DNA from: JAKAXS01 sp965279065
GTDB taxonomy: Bacteria; Pseudomonadota; Alphaproteobacteria; Rhizobiales; Hyphomicrobiaceae
Assembly: GCA_965279065.1 (NCBI GenBank)
Contig: OZ257134.1
Coordinates: forward strand, 3,472,001-3,536,000
Reading direction: 5' to 3'
DNA: 64,000 nucleotides
In this document: positions 33,138-41,753 of the stretch, piece after piece
Layout: every line of letters begins with the position of its first letter
Numbering within the stretch: position 1 is the stretch's first letter
Notes under the pieces: model-generated
Seen by the model: only the letters and a program-made list of their open reading frames with translations
What the model was told of the DNA's origin: nothing
Database searches by the model: none
Program-made: the position numbers and the translations under genes

Positions 33138-33302
33138 TCAATAGGTCCGCATGATCCCGTAGCCCCAGGCGACGGCCAGTGCGCCAAGACCGCCGGCTAC
33201 AGTGAGCAGAGACGCCGTGCCTGCCATCAGGGAATGAATGAAATAGCCCACACCCAACAGGCCAAGCAGAACAACGAACAACGACTCAATAGCAGCCGCC
33301 AT
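33138..33302 (-). CDS. 54-residue small membrane protein
   Basis: Begins with ATG at 33302 behind a strong GGGAGGTG site and ends with TGA at 33138-33140. Two hydrophobic helices cover nearly the whole protein: about residues 7-25 (SLFVVLLGLLGVGYFIH) and 30-50, with a glycine-rich turn MAGTA between. The strong ribosome-binding site and clean hydrophobic pattern support a real gene. No function is known. Confidence 0.65.
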   Translation of the reverse strand: MAAAIESLFVVLLGLLGVGYFIHSLMAGTASLLTVAGGLGALAVAWGYGIMRTY

Positions 33303-33400
33303 GGCCACACCTCCCGAACCAAGTTTCTTCTGTTCAGAAAATGGCTACGAGTTGATCCGCCGGTCAATCAATTTCTCTTCAGATTTGATGAACGGGCGCC

Positions 33401-33432
33401 TTAAAAGGAGACAGCGCCGTGTCGGCGCTGTC
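33401..33432 (-). terminator. Intrinsic terminator after the secreted C2-like protein gene
   Basis: On the minus strand a 9-bp perfect stem GACAGCGCC / GGCGCTGTC with a 5-base loop is followed by TCCTTTTAA. It begins about 25 bp after the stop of the gene at 33457-33957. Confidence 0.75.
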
Positions 33433-33456
33433 CGCATCAACCACAGCTAGAAATGG

Positions 33457-33957
33457 CTACTTCTTCTTGACGCCGACCTTGAAGGAGATCTCGGCCTTTT
33501 TGTTCTCCTTGCCGGTCCGCGTGATGGTCGTTCCGCATTTTTGCGTGGAGGAGAAGCCTTCGATCTTGCACGACTTGGTGTCGACCGTGAATTCGAGGTC
33601 GCGCTTCTTGTCCAGCCTGTTGATGTCGACCGGATCGTCTTCAGCCAGGTCCTTGTCGATCAACTCCAGCTTCACCTTGTGCTCACCAGCCGAGACGGAT
33701 TTCGAGATCTTCCAGTTCGGCTTGAACTTCGTATCCTTCACCACCGGTGTGGACTGCGCATCGCCATCGATCGTCACGCGGGCGAAATAATCGCCACCGG
33801 AAAGCTCGTCGACTTTGTCGAGACCCTTGACGCTGCTGACGGTCACCGTGATCTCGTCTGCCAGCGCGACACCCGTCGTCGCCACGGCAGGAACGACGGC
33901 GCCGGCCGCGAGCACGGCAAGCGCGCGTACAATATGTGTCATACGCAATTGGGACAT
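33457..33957 (-). CDS. Secreted small protein with a C2-like beta domain
   Basis: 166 residues (162 or fewer if the second Met at 33942 is used). A signal peptide ends near GVALADE. The mature part is rich in Lys and Asp. ITVTVSSVKGLDKVDELSGGDYFARVTIDG, split here as a strand-loop-strand, and then EHKVKLELIDKDL resemble the calcium-binding loops of C2 domains. Two cysteines (SCKIEGFSSTQKC) may form a disulphide. It ends in a run of lysines. Likely periplasmic, with cation or lipid binding; not otherwise recognised. A clear terminator follows. Confidence 0.7.
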   Translation of the reverse strand: MSQLRMTHIVRALAVLAAGAVVPAVATTGVALADEITVTVSSVKGLDKVDELSGGDYFARVTIDGDAQSTPVVKDTKFKPNWKISKSVSAGEHKVKLELIDKDLAEDDPVDINRLDKKRDLEFTVDTKSCKIEGFSSTQKCGTTITRTGKENKKAEISFKVGVKKK

Positions 33958-34088
33958 GATCTCACTCCGGGAAAAATTGATGCCTAGGTCACAGCTTACG
34001 GCGCGACCCTAGCAGCAAAATTACAAACCGCGCTTCGGCCGCCCAAAATTCGCACAGGCGTGGCCATCGGGGGACATGACGCTACCGC

Positions 34089-34507
34089 GTGCGGCGCCGT
34101 GGCAAATCTGCTCCCTCCCCGAAAATCCAGCTTGCAATGCACCCGGCAGCTTGGCTGACGTGTCACAACATCGCCGCCGGCAGCCTGCTGAAACTCGGCA
34201 AGCCCGATCTGTCTCTCGCCGCGGCGACGAAAGCGCTGGCGCTGCCGGACAACGGCAACAACCCGGATTCCTCCGCACGCAGGCCCGCGCCTATCAGGCC
34301 AAAGGCCAACCCGACGATGCGTGGCTCGGCTACCTGAAAGCGATCGGCCTGGACGGCACGGAAGAACTGGTCACCGCCTTCCAGTACGCCTTGAAGGAGC
34401 AGGGACTATACCAGGGTGCCGTCGACGCCCAGAAATCGCCTGATCTCGAAAAGGCGATCGAAGCTTGCGTGCGAAAGCCTGACTGCAGCCTGGAAGCCAG
34501 CAGGTAA
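34089..34507 (+). pseudogene. Decayed TPR-repeat protein gene
   Basis: A tetratricopeptide pattern is split over two frames. In one frame (around 34150-34260) the residues AAGSLLKLGKPDLSLAAATKALAL form a TPR. From about 34265 the continuation FLRTQARAYQAKGQPDDAWLGYLKAI, read as two adjoining pieces, lies in another frame and runs to the stop at 34507 through LDGTEELVTAFQYALKEQGLYQG. A single-base shift near 34255-34270 joins them. The 5' end with a signal peptide is missing or unrecognisable. Probably an inactive remnant of a secreted TPR protein. Confidence 0.6.
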
Positions 34508-34557
34508 TCGCTTGCCGCGCCCGGCTCAAGGATCAGATAAGCATTTGAACTGATTAA

Positions 34558-34634
34558 TGGTACCGCCTCCCTGGCTCGAACAGGGGACCTCTAGATCCAC
34601 AATCTAGCGCTCTAACCAACTGAGCTAAGGCGGC
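34558..34634 (-). tRNA. tRNA-His (anticodon GTG)
   Basis: 77 bases with encoded CCA. The anticodon loop TTGTGGA gives GTG (34598-34600). Stems: acceptor GCCGCCT/AGGCGGT, where the first pair is a G-U wobble; D arm GCTC/GAGC; anticodon CTAGA/TCTAG; T arm CCCTG...CAGGG. The discriminator is A73 and there is no encoded G at position -1 (the base is U). This matches the known alphaproteobacterial departure from the usual G-1:C73 histidine identity. Confidence 0.93.
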
Positions 34635-34781
34635 ACGGCGCAAGCGACGCGACGATCAAACGGTGCGGCCCACGGACTGCGCAAAAACACGCAATTGCCC
34701 CTTGCAGTCAAGGGAAATTACCCGCGCCAGCAAGCGCAGGTACCCGCCCCCTGACGACACTGGCCACCGCCCTTGGGGCCT

Positions 34782-35156
34782 TTAGATATTCGGCTTGGCC
34801 TTGGCCGCCGCATCCGCCAGCATACGCCCCAGATCCTGCGCCTGCGAGGCATAGGCCTGCATCTGCGTCTGCGCGTACTTCGTCTGGATCTCGACGTATT
34901 CCTTGATGTCTCGCGCCTTGGCAAGATCGGTCGCGAAGCGGAACGACTGGTCGATATTCTGCTCAGCATACCGCATGGCGCGCGCCTGGATATCCATGGC
35001 ACTCGCAGCCATCGCCCCTTGCGACTTGACCACCAGCTCCTGCGCCTGCCGCGTCATGTCCATGAACTGGGTGTAGGCGCTGCGCGCCTGTTCCACGTTA
35101 CGTTCCGCGATCTCTCGCACAGCCTCGGGGATCTCGAACTGCGGTGCTTCGTACAT
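34782..35156 (-). CDS. Phasin family protein
   Basis: 124 residues from ATG at 35156, after an AGGAGAA site. The protein is almost wholly amphipathic helix: FEIPEAVREIAERNVEQARSAY at the start and AKARDIKEYVEIQTKYAQTQM later form the phasin_2 pattern, in which the conserved Y/F residues and Q-rich coiled coil coat polyhydroxyalkanoate granules. Its presence suggests PHB storage. Upstream of it (200 bp) lies a divergent histidine kinase. Confidence 0.88.
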   Translation of the reverse strand: MYEAPQFEIPEAVREIAERNVEQARSAYTQFMDMTRQAQELVVKSQGAMAASAMDIQARAMRYAEQNIDQSFRFATDLAKARDIKEYVEIQTKYAQTQMQAYASQAQDLGRMLADAAAKAKPNI

Positions 35157-35356
35157 CGGCGTTCTCCTCGTGGTCTTTGTTCTATTTCGCTGTATTAGGC
35201 CCTTTTCCGTTTGACCCTGCAATTGTAAATCGCCGTCCGTTGCCGGGGTTCAAGCTGACAAATCTGTACAAGAACGGCGCGTATGACGTTATCAGTAAAA
35301 GGTATTGGCCGGTAGCTCGCTCTGGCGGTTGCCACCATCAACTCAGCTGAGGTCGC

Positions 35357-36163
35357 GTGGACGACGCCGCAATCCTGCGCGAAATCGCCCGCCGCATCCG
35401 CGACGGCATCGATCGCGCGACATCGCCCGAGCCGGGATCGGCATCGCCCGAGGCCGCATCCGCTGTCGGCCCGACGGCGGAGCAGGACTATCTCGCGCGC
35501 CTTGCCCATGAATTGAAGTCACCGCTCAGCGCTATGGTAGCTGCCGCCGAAATGATGGCTCAGCAGCGGCTCGGACCAATCGAGAACCCGCAGTATCTGG
35601 GTTACGCCAACGACATCGCAACCAGCGGTCGTCACGCTCTGACGGTCGTCGATCGCGTGCTGCAAGGACTGCGCCAGCCCGAGACGCCCCAGGCCCTTGA
35701 CTTCGTCCAACTCGACTTGAATGCGCTTGTGGAGCGCACGGCATCGGTCTTGCGACCGCTCGTTCGCGAACGCGGCCAGACCCTCAGGACCGCGCTGCAG
35801 CCGGGCCTGCCTCACCTCATCGCCGACGCCACGAGTCTGCGTCAGATTCTGCTGAACCTCCTGAGCAACGCCGCCAAGTATGCCGACCCCGATAGCGAAA
35901 TCGCCGTAGTCACCTCGTCCGTGCTCGATGGGCCTATCACGCTCGAGATCGCCGATTCCGGACCTGGAATGAGTGCGGCCGAACTCTCCGGCGCACTCGG
36001 CACCTCAAGCTCAAGGGGCTCGGCACGCGGCACCGGCCTCGGTCTGTCGCTCGTACGCGAACTGGCTGCGGCAAATGGCGCGACCATGCACATCGAAAGC
36101 GCAATCGGGTCCGGCACGCGCATCAGAGTGACGTTCGCAAAAGACAAGGTTGTTCCGATATAA
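35357..36163 (+). CDS. Soluble sensor histidine kinase
   Basis: 268 residues from a GTG start. There is no membrane segment or recognisable sensor domain. An N-terminal 40-residue Ala/Pro-rich stretch leads to the H box YLARLAHELKSPLSAMVAAAE, read with H as phospho-acceptor. The ATPase part has ILLNLLSNAAKYA, ADSGPGM and GTGLGLSLVRELA. With no regulator next to it, it is an orphan kinase, and the short form resembles the catalytic halves of cell-cycle kinases. ATG alternatives are absent close by, so GTG is used. Confidence 0.85.
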   Translation: MDDAAILREIARRIRDGIDRATSPEPGSASPEAASAVGPTAEQDYLARLAHELKSPLSAMVAAAEMMAQQRLGPIENPQYLGYANDIATSGRHALTVVDRVLQGLRQPETPQALDFVQLDLNALVERTASVLRPLVRERGQTLRTALQPGLPHLIADATSLRQILLNLLSNAAKYADPDSEIAVVTSSVLDGPITLEIADSGPGMSAAELSGALGTSSSRGSARGTGLGLSLVRELAAANGATMHIESAIGSGTRIRVTFAKDKVVPI

Positions 36164-36217
36164 ATCGCGTCGGCGATATGGTCCGATAACCCGCGTAGGT
36201 AAGGTTGAGCGCCGCGC

Positions 36218-36233
36218 TTTAGATTGATTCTAA
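36218..36233 (+). promoter_or_regulatory. Putative Irr-type iron control element
   Basis: TTTAGATTGATTCTAA, an interrupted palindrome TTAGA-N5-TCTAA, lies about 134 bp upstream of the iron-binding protein gene. It resembles the ICE/Irr box of alphaproteobacteria (TTTAGAA...TTCTAA). Irr would repress or activate the transporter according to iron supply. The match is not perfect. Confidence 0.5.
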
Positions 36234-36366
36234 CTCTCTGAGTTTATTGACGAAGCCATCCGTGACTGCTCTATTGCCTCCGCTTGTGCGGCCTTCGAAC
36301 ACAAGCATTCACCAATCCTAATCACCCGATGTGAGGCCTTGAACCTCACGGTTGGAGACGTCCCAA

Positions 36367-37416
36367 ATGTCATTTGCCCGTCTGTCGCAGCGCGTTTCCC
36401 AGGCTGCCGTCACTCTCGTTCTTTGCACGCTCACCGGCATGGTCGGCACGGCGCAAGCTGCCGAAGAACTCAACGTCTACTCCTATCGCGAGCCTGGGTT
36501 GATCAACCCGCTGCTGGAGCAGTTCACGAAAGAAACGGGCATCAAGATCAACACCGTCTTCGCCAAGGACGGTCTCATTGAGCGCATGCAGGCGGAAGGC
36601 AAGCTGAGCCCGGCCGACGTGCTTCTGACCAACGAGTCCGGCCTGCTGTTCAAGGCCGAGGCCGACGGCGTCACGCAGCCCCTGAAGTCCGAAGTCCTGG
36701 AAAAGGCCATTCCCGCCGCCCTGCGCGACGGTGCCGGACATTGGTTTGCCCTGACGCGCCGCGCCCGTGTGGTCTACGCCTCCAACGAGCGCGTGAAGGA
36801 CACCGCCATCACCTACGAAGACCTCGCCGATCCCAAGTGGAAGGGCAAGATCTGCACCCGCTCCGGCCAGCACACCTACAATATCGCCCTCATCGCCTCC
36901 ATGATCGCCCACCACGGCGAGGAGAAGGCCGAGGCCTGGCTTGTCGGCCTGCGCGACAACCTCGCCCGCAAGCCCGCAGCCGGCGACCGCGAAGGCGTAC
37001 GCGACGTCCAGGCCGGACTTTGCGACATTGCCATCGGCAATACCTATTACATGGGCGCGATGCTGAAGAACCCGGAGCAGAAGCCCTGGGCCGACGCCGT
37101 GCATATCGTCTTCCCCAACGCGGGCGATCGCGGCACGCATGTCAACGCGTCCGGCATGGCGCTCGCCGCCAATGCGCCCCACAAGGACGTGGCCGTCAAG
37201 TTCATGGAATGGCTGGCCCAACCCGAGGCACAGCGCATCTACGCCGCCGCCAATAGCGAATACCCGGTCGTCGAGGGCGTCGAAACGACGGACCTGATCA
37301 AGAGCTGGGGACCGCTGAAGGCCGATCCGATTCCGCTCGAGAGCCTCGCCGCGTTGCGCCAGAAGGCATCCGAACTCGTCGACAAGGTTCGCTTCGATCA
37401 AGGGCCGAGCTCATGA
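36367..37416 (+). CDS. fbpA: Periplasmic Fe(III)-binding protein of an ABC transporter
   Basis: 349 residues. A signal peptide ends near VGTAQAAEE. The mature protein has the class C periplasmic iron-binding fold: LNVYSYREPGLINPLLEQF at the start, then DVLLTNESG, GHWFALTRRARVVYASNERV and a C-terminal pair of tyrosines in CDIAIGNTYYMGAML that supply iron ligands. ATG at 36367 is chosen over a TTG 15 bp upstream; a GGAG lies 10 bp before it. A hairpin GTGAGG/CCTCAC (36331-36349) sits just upstream. Overlaps the next gene by ATGA. Confidence 0.92.
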   Translation: MSFARLSQRVSQAAVTLVLCTLTGMVGTAQAAEELNVYSYREPGLINPLLEQFTKETGIKINTVFAKDGLIERMQAEGKLSPADVLLTNESGLLFKAEADGVTQPLKSEVLEKAIPAALRDGAGHWFALTRRARVVYASNERVKDTAITYEDLADPKWKGKICTRSGQHTYNIALIASMIAHHGEEKAEAWLVGLRDNLARKPAAGDREGVRDVQAGLCDIAIGNTYYMGAMLKNPEQKPWADAVHIVFPNAGDRGTHVNASGMALAANAPHKDVAVKFMEWLAQPEAQRIYAAANSEYPVVEGVETTDLIKSWGPLKADPIPLESLAALRQKASELVDKVRFDQGPSS

Positions 37417-37931
37417 TGCGCGCAGCCAAAGCCTCACCGCGCTCCGCCGACATCCGGCCGCCCGTCGTTCCTGCCATGCTGCAGGCCGAGCGCTTGGTTG
37501 GCGTCGGCTTCCGCAGCTGGATGAACGGCCTCGACACGGGCGACATCGAATGCTGGCAGACGGCCTTCAGCGAGTATGCCGGCTGTGTCGGCGTCGACAG
37601 CGCCAAGGCGTTACTGCCCGGCCTGTCGAACTGGGTGCGTGCTGTCCGCCGGTCTGCCCAGCGCCCGATCGAGATCGCGCCGCGTGGCTGCAACCGCTTC
37701 TGCCGCGACGAATGCTTGGCGATCGCCATGGTTGCCGCCTGCCAGCATAGCGCGTGCCCTGCATTGAAGGCCTGTGCCTTTGCGCTGATCGGCTGCAGCG
37801 AAGTCAACCGCGCGCTCGATGCCGCGGAGGAGTTCGCGCACGACCTGCGTCGCGCCGACCAGATCCTGTCACCCGGCTCGATCTGCAACGCCGCGGCGAT
37901 GATGCCGCTCAATCGCGGCCTGCTGAGCTAG
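37413..37931 (+). CDS. Cys-rich protein encoded inside the iron-transporter operon
   Basis: 172 residues with an ATGA overlap from fbpA, so translation is coupled. No signal peptide or membrane segment. It is rich in cysteine (about nine): ECWQTAF, YAGCVG, and the closely spaced GCNRFCRDECLAIAM, then ACQHSACPALKACAF and LIGCSEV. The Cys clusters suggest metal binding. I do not recognise the family. Its place between an iron-binding protein and its permease makes a role in iron handling or regulation plausible. A hairpin separates it from fbpB. Confidence 0.7.
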   Translation: MMRAAKASPRSADIRPPVVPAMLQAERLVGVGFRSWMNGLDTGDIECWQTAFSEYAGCVGVDSAKALLPGLSNWVRAVRRSAQRPIEIAPRGCNRFCRDECLAIAMVAACQHSACPALKACAFALIGCSEVNRALDAAEEFAHDLRRADQILSPGSICNAAAMMPLNRGLLS

Positions 37932-37934
37932 CTT

Positions 37935-37957
37935 CGACGCGCCGCTCCGGCGCGTCG
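37935..37957 (+). terminator. Internal hairpin between the Cys-rich gene and fbpB
   Basis: A 9-bp perfect stem CGACGCGCC / GGCGCGTCG with a 5-base loop, 4 bp after the stop at 37931 and without a T tract. It probably stabilises the upstream part of the message and lowers permease expression relative to the binding protein. Confidence 0.5.
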
Positions 37958-37973
37958 CAACGAATGTCGCGCC

Positions 37974-39740
37974 ATGGCCGTCGTCGATACAGTCGCAAGT
38001 CCTCGCAGTGGTCTGCGCGGCCGTTTCACCGCGTGGACCCAAACGCGTCACCCCGCCGGTTGGCTGATCGCCATCGCGCTGATTCTGGCCGTCATGGTGT
38101 TGCCCTTGGCGGCAATCCTGACCATTGCGATGCGGCCGGTGTCCAACGCCTGGCCCCACCTGGTCTCCAGCGTGCTGCCAGGAGCCGTCGCCAACACGCT
38201 GCTGTTGGGATTTGGCACGGCGGGCGTGTCGCTCGTCGTCGGCACGGGTGCCGCCTGGCTGGTCACCATGTACCGCTTTCCGCTGCGCACGGTCATCGAT
38301 CGCCTGCTCATCGTGCCGCTCGCCATGCCGACGTACATTGTTGCCTACTGCTACGTCGAGCTGTTCGACTATGCCGGCCCCGCGCAGAGCGCCTTGCGTT
38401 CGCTCTTCGGCTGGCAGTCCCCTGGCGCCTATTGGTTTCCCGATATCCGCTCGATCCCCGGCGCCGTCTTCATCTTCGCGTCCGTACTCTACCCCTATGT
38501 CTACCTCTCCGCCCGCGCCAGCTTCGTCCAGCAGTCGGTCTGCGCCTTGGAAGTGGCCCGCACGCTCGGGCGGACGCCGCTCGGCACATTCCTGGCAGTG
38601 GCTTTACCACTGGCGCGCCCAGCTCTCGCGGCCGGCACTGCCCTCGTTCTGATGGAAACCTTGAACGACCTTGGCGCCGTGCAGTACCTGGGCATCGAAA
38701 CCCTTACCGCCAGCATCTATGCCACCTGGGTGCAGCGCTCGAACTTGAGCGGCGCAGCGCAGTTGGCCTCCGTGATGCTGGTCTTCATCTTCACGCTGCT
38801 GCTACTGGAACGTTGGTTGCGCGGCGGCGCCAAAGTCCATCACACCACAGGCCGCTATCGCGCTATCCCGTTCGAAGAACTGACGGGATGGAAAGCGGCT
38901 GCCGCAGCGACCCTTGCGCTCGTGCCGGTCGTCACCGGCTTCGTCCTTCCTGCCGGCCTTCTGCTGCGCCACACTCTGACGCATCTGGACGAGCTTTTCG
39001 ACGCCGCATTTCTCTCGGCTGCCCTCAATACCCTGCTCTTCGCCGGCCTCGCCGCCGGCCTCACCGTCGCGCTTGCAATCGTGCTCGCCTATGCCAGGCG
39101 CATCACCAGCGACACTTTCATCCGCTCCGCCGTCCGCCTCTCCGGGCTGGGCTACGCCGTGCCGGGAACGGTCCTCGCGATCGGCCTGTTGATCCCGTTG
39201 GCCGCCGCCGACAACAGCATCGACGCAGCCATGCGATCCGCATTCGGCATCTCGACGGGTCTGCTGTTCTCCGGCTCCCTATTCGCAGTCACGCTCGCTT
39301 ACGTCATTCGCTTTCTCACGGTCGCGCTCGGCGGCGTTGAGGCCGGTCTCGAACGCATCTCCCCCAATCTCGATGCTGCCGCCCGCACCCTCGGCGAAAC
39401 GGCACTATCGACGCTGCGCCGCATCCATCTTCCGCTGCTCGTTCCCGCACTCGGCGCCGCCGGCCTGCTCGTCTTCGTCGATGCCATGAAAGAGCTGCCG
39501 GCCACGCTGCTGTTGCGGCCCTTCAATACTGAGACGCTCGCGACGCATGTCTACAGTCTCGCCGGCATCGAGCAGTTCGAACGCGCCAGTCCGGGTGCGC
39601 TGCTGATCGTACTGGCGGGTCTGGTGCCTCTTCTGTTGCTGCACAACGCGATTGCCGGCGGGCGTGCCGGAAGGACCGATAGACGCCAGGCTGATCCTCA
39701 GCTCCACTACGCGATTGTAGACAAGCCTTCACTGCTCTGA
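37974..39740 (+). CDS. fbpB: Iron ABC transporter permease, fused double-domain type
   Basis: 588 residues, about 12 membrane helices in two homologous halves. Each half has an EAA-type loop that contacts the ATPase: VARTLGRTPLGTFLAVALPL near residue 195 and AARTLGETALSTLRRIHLPL near residue 475. This is the usual FbpB/AfuB layout for ferric ion uptake. No ATPase (FbpC) gene follows; the next gene is an AsmA-like protein after 195 bp. The transporter therefore must borrow an ATPase from elsewhere or is incomplete. Confidence 0.9.
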   Translation: MAVVDTVASPRSGLRGRFTAWTQTRHPAGWLIAIALILAVMVLPLAAILTIAMRPVSNAWPHLVSSVLPGAVANTLLLGFGTAGVSLVVGTGAAWLVTMYRFPLRTVIDRLLIVPLAMPTYIVAYCYVELFDYAGPAQSALRSLFGWQSPGAYWFPDIRSIPGAVFIFASVLYPYVYLSARASFVQQSVCALEVARTLGRTPLGTFLAVALPLARPALAAGTALVLMETLNDLGAVQYLGIETLTASIYATWVQRSNLSGAAQLASVMLVFIFTLLLLERWLRGGAKVHHTTGRYRAIPFEELTGWKAAAAATLALVPVVTGFVLPAGLLLRHTLTHLDELFDAAFLSAALNTLLFAGLAAGLTVALAIVLAYARRITSDTFIRSAVRLSGLGYAVPGTVLAIGLLIPLAAADNSIDAAMRSAFGISTGLLFSGSLFAVTLAYVIRFLTVALGGVEAGLERISPNLDAAARTLGETALSTLRRIHLPLLVPALGAAGLLVFVDAMKELPATLLLRPFNTETLATHVYSLAGIEQFERASPGALLIVLAGLVPLLLLHNAIAGGRAGRTDRRQADPQLHYAIVDKPSLL

Positions 39741-39935
39741 AATTGCACAATAAACTAGACGTCACGATAGCAATCTAGGCGCAATGGCACATTGCAGAAC
39801 CCTCGAGCCTTGTCTATGAAAGGTGATATCTCTTGAAGAGCGTCTCGCGTCCGCTTCGTCGCCTGTCCGTCGCTGGGCGCACGACTCCCGCGGCGTCTTC
39901 GATCATCGTGCAACTGAGGGTCGTGAATTGAGCTG

Positions 39936-41720
39936 ATGAAACCCTCCAATCATAAGCTGATCCGCAGGCTCTTCGCCCTCGCGATAGGGGCGTTCCTCGT
40001 TACCGGCTGGCTCGGCCCGCTGCTCGTATCCAACCATCACAGCCCTTCGCAGTCCGGCGGTTACGCCGAGGCCGGCAATCGCCATATCGTCCGCATCGAT
40101 TCCGCTACCATGCTTTTCGACCGGCCGTTGCTGGTCGTCGAGCGCGCCGCAATTTCCATCGCTCCACCCAGCGGCGGAGGTGCCCTGAGAGACGATGAGA
40201 TCGCCGCCAAACTCCAGGACGGTAGCGCCAATCTTGTGATCGACGACGCCAAACTGTTGTTTGATGCCTCAGGCCTGCATCCCGCCCGGGTCGCGACGAT
40301 GTCCGAGGCGGTAGGCTCCATCCTGCGATCCATCACCGACCTCAGCTTCACTACGGTCAGCGTCAATGACGCCAAGATTTTGCATCGCGCCACCGCCGGT
40401 GGAGAAGACGAACTGATGGGGCACGTGACGTGCGAGATCACCAAGCCTGCGCAAGGCCACCTGCAGGCCAAGGGCACCTTGGAACGCGACGGCATAACCA
40501 TTCCGTTCGATGTGACAGTGAACACCAAGGCCGCGAAAACCGCATCGGCCCGCCTTCCCATCAGCCTCAAGATCGCCAGCGACCTGCTTACAGTCAGCAT
40601 CACCGGCGACTACATTCGCGATGACGTCTTCAAGCTGTCGGCCGCCAACGCCTCGCTCTCCACTCCGCATGCCAAGCAAGTCGTCGGCTGGCTGAGCGGC
40701 GTGTCCGTCAACGGCAACGGCCTGGAGGAATTTCGCGCGACCGGACCTCTCGAATGGTCGAACCAGACCGTCGCCTTCGAAGGCGCCAAGTTCACGATCG
40801 ACGGCAATGAAGCCAGCGGCGGACTTTCATTCAGCCTCGGCGGCCAACGGCCGATGCTTGATGGCACGCTGGCCTTCGATAATCTGGAACTGGCCCCTTA
40901 CGTCCGCGCGCACCCCACGACGTTGGCGGCACTCACGCAGAATGCCCTCGACTGGTCGCGCTGGTTGATCGGCGAACCGGCGGGCGGCTCGCTCATCCGC
41001 GATCTTGACGCCGACCTCCGTCTGTCCGCCACCAGCGTAACCTCTGGTGGCGTCACTTTGGGCCGCGGCGCCGCAAGCCTGACCGTGAAGGACGCAAAAC
41101 TCCTGGCCGACCTCGCAGAGATCGAAGTCGATCCCGAAACGCAGGGCAACGCCCGCATCCTCGTCGACCTGTCAGGGCCGACCACCCGCTACGAACTGCG
41201 GGGCATGTTCGAAGCGCCGGACGTGGCCGCGATCACGCAGCTCGTGACCGATCGCAAGCTCCTCTCCGGTGCCGGTCGCGTCAGTATCGACGTCGCCACG
41301 TCGGGCGGCACCGATGAAGCGCTGCGCCAGTCCTTGTCGGGCAGCGCCACCCTGTCGATGCCCGACGGCGGACAGATTGCCGTCGACGTCGGATCACTGA
41401 TGGCGGCCGCCAAGGCCGGAGGCTTAGGCTGGGACAAGGTGGTTGAGGGCACGACAGCGGTCGACACGCTCGACGCCAAGCTGGAAGCTGCCAACGGCAT
41501 CCTCAGTGCGACGGCCGTCGAGGCACAGACGGGGACGCGGTCTCTGCAGGTGGGCGGCACTATCGATCTGTCGAAGCAGGTGGTCGATCTCTCGATCGCC
41601 ACCTCTCCGAAGGAGGGGACGACAGCGCCCAGCGAACGCATCCGCATTCGCGGGCCCTTGTTCGCCCCCGCTATCAGGTCCGACCTGCCAGGCAAGGCCG
41701 CGCTGAACGTTCCGAACTAA
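39936..41720 (+). CDS. AsmA-like inner-membrane-anchored periplasmic protein
   Basis: 594 residues. One N-terminal membrane anchor (residues about 10-30, LFALAIGAFLVTGWLGPLLV) is followed by a long periplasmic region of repeated beta strands. The C-terminal part GRVSIDVATSGGTDEALRQS, SGSATLSMPDGG and TGTRSLQVGGTIDLSKQVVDL is typical of AsmA C-terminal domains. AsmA proteins move or restrain phospholipids to the outer membrane. It is shorter than E. coli AsmA-family giants but normal for Rhizobiales members. Monocistronic. Confidence 0.85.
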   Translation: MKPSNHKLIRRLFALAIGAFLVTGWLGPLLVSNHHSPSQSGGYAEAGNRHIVRIDSATMLFDRPLLVVERAAISIAPPSGGGALRDDEIAAKLQDGSANLVIDDAKLLFDASGLHPARVATMSEAVGSILRSITDLSFTTVSVNDAKILHRATAGGEDELMGHVTCEITKPAQGHLQAKGTLERDGITIPFDVTVNTKAAKTASARLPISLKIASDLLTVSITGDYIRDDVFKLSAANASLSTPHAKQVVGWLSGVSVNGNGLEEFRATGPLEWSNQTVAFEGAKFTIDGNEASGGLSFSLGGQRPMLDGTLAFDNLELAPYVRAHPTTLAALTQNALDWSRWLIGEPAGGSLIRDLDADLRLSATSVTSGGVTLGRGAASLTVKDAKLLADLAEIEVDPETQGNARILVDLSGPTTRYELRGMFEAPDVAAITQLVTDRKLLSGAGRVSIDVATSGGTDEALRQSLSGSATLSMPDGGQIAVDVGSLMAAAKAGGLGWDKVVEGTTAVDTLDAKLEAANGILSATAVEAQTGTRSLQVGGTIDLSKQVVDLSIATSPKEGTTAPSERIRIRGPLFAPAIRSDLPGKAALNVPN

Positions 41721-41753
41721 AGGTTCGGACGCGCGCCCCGGCGCCTGCTGCCC

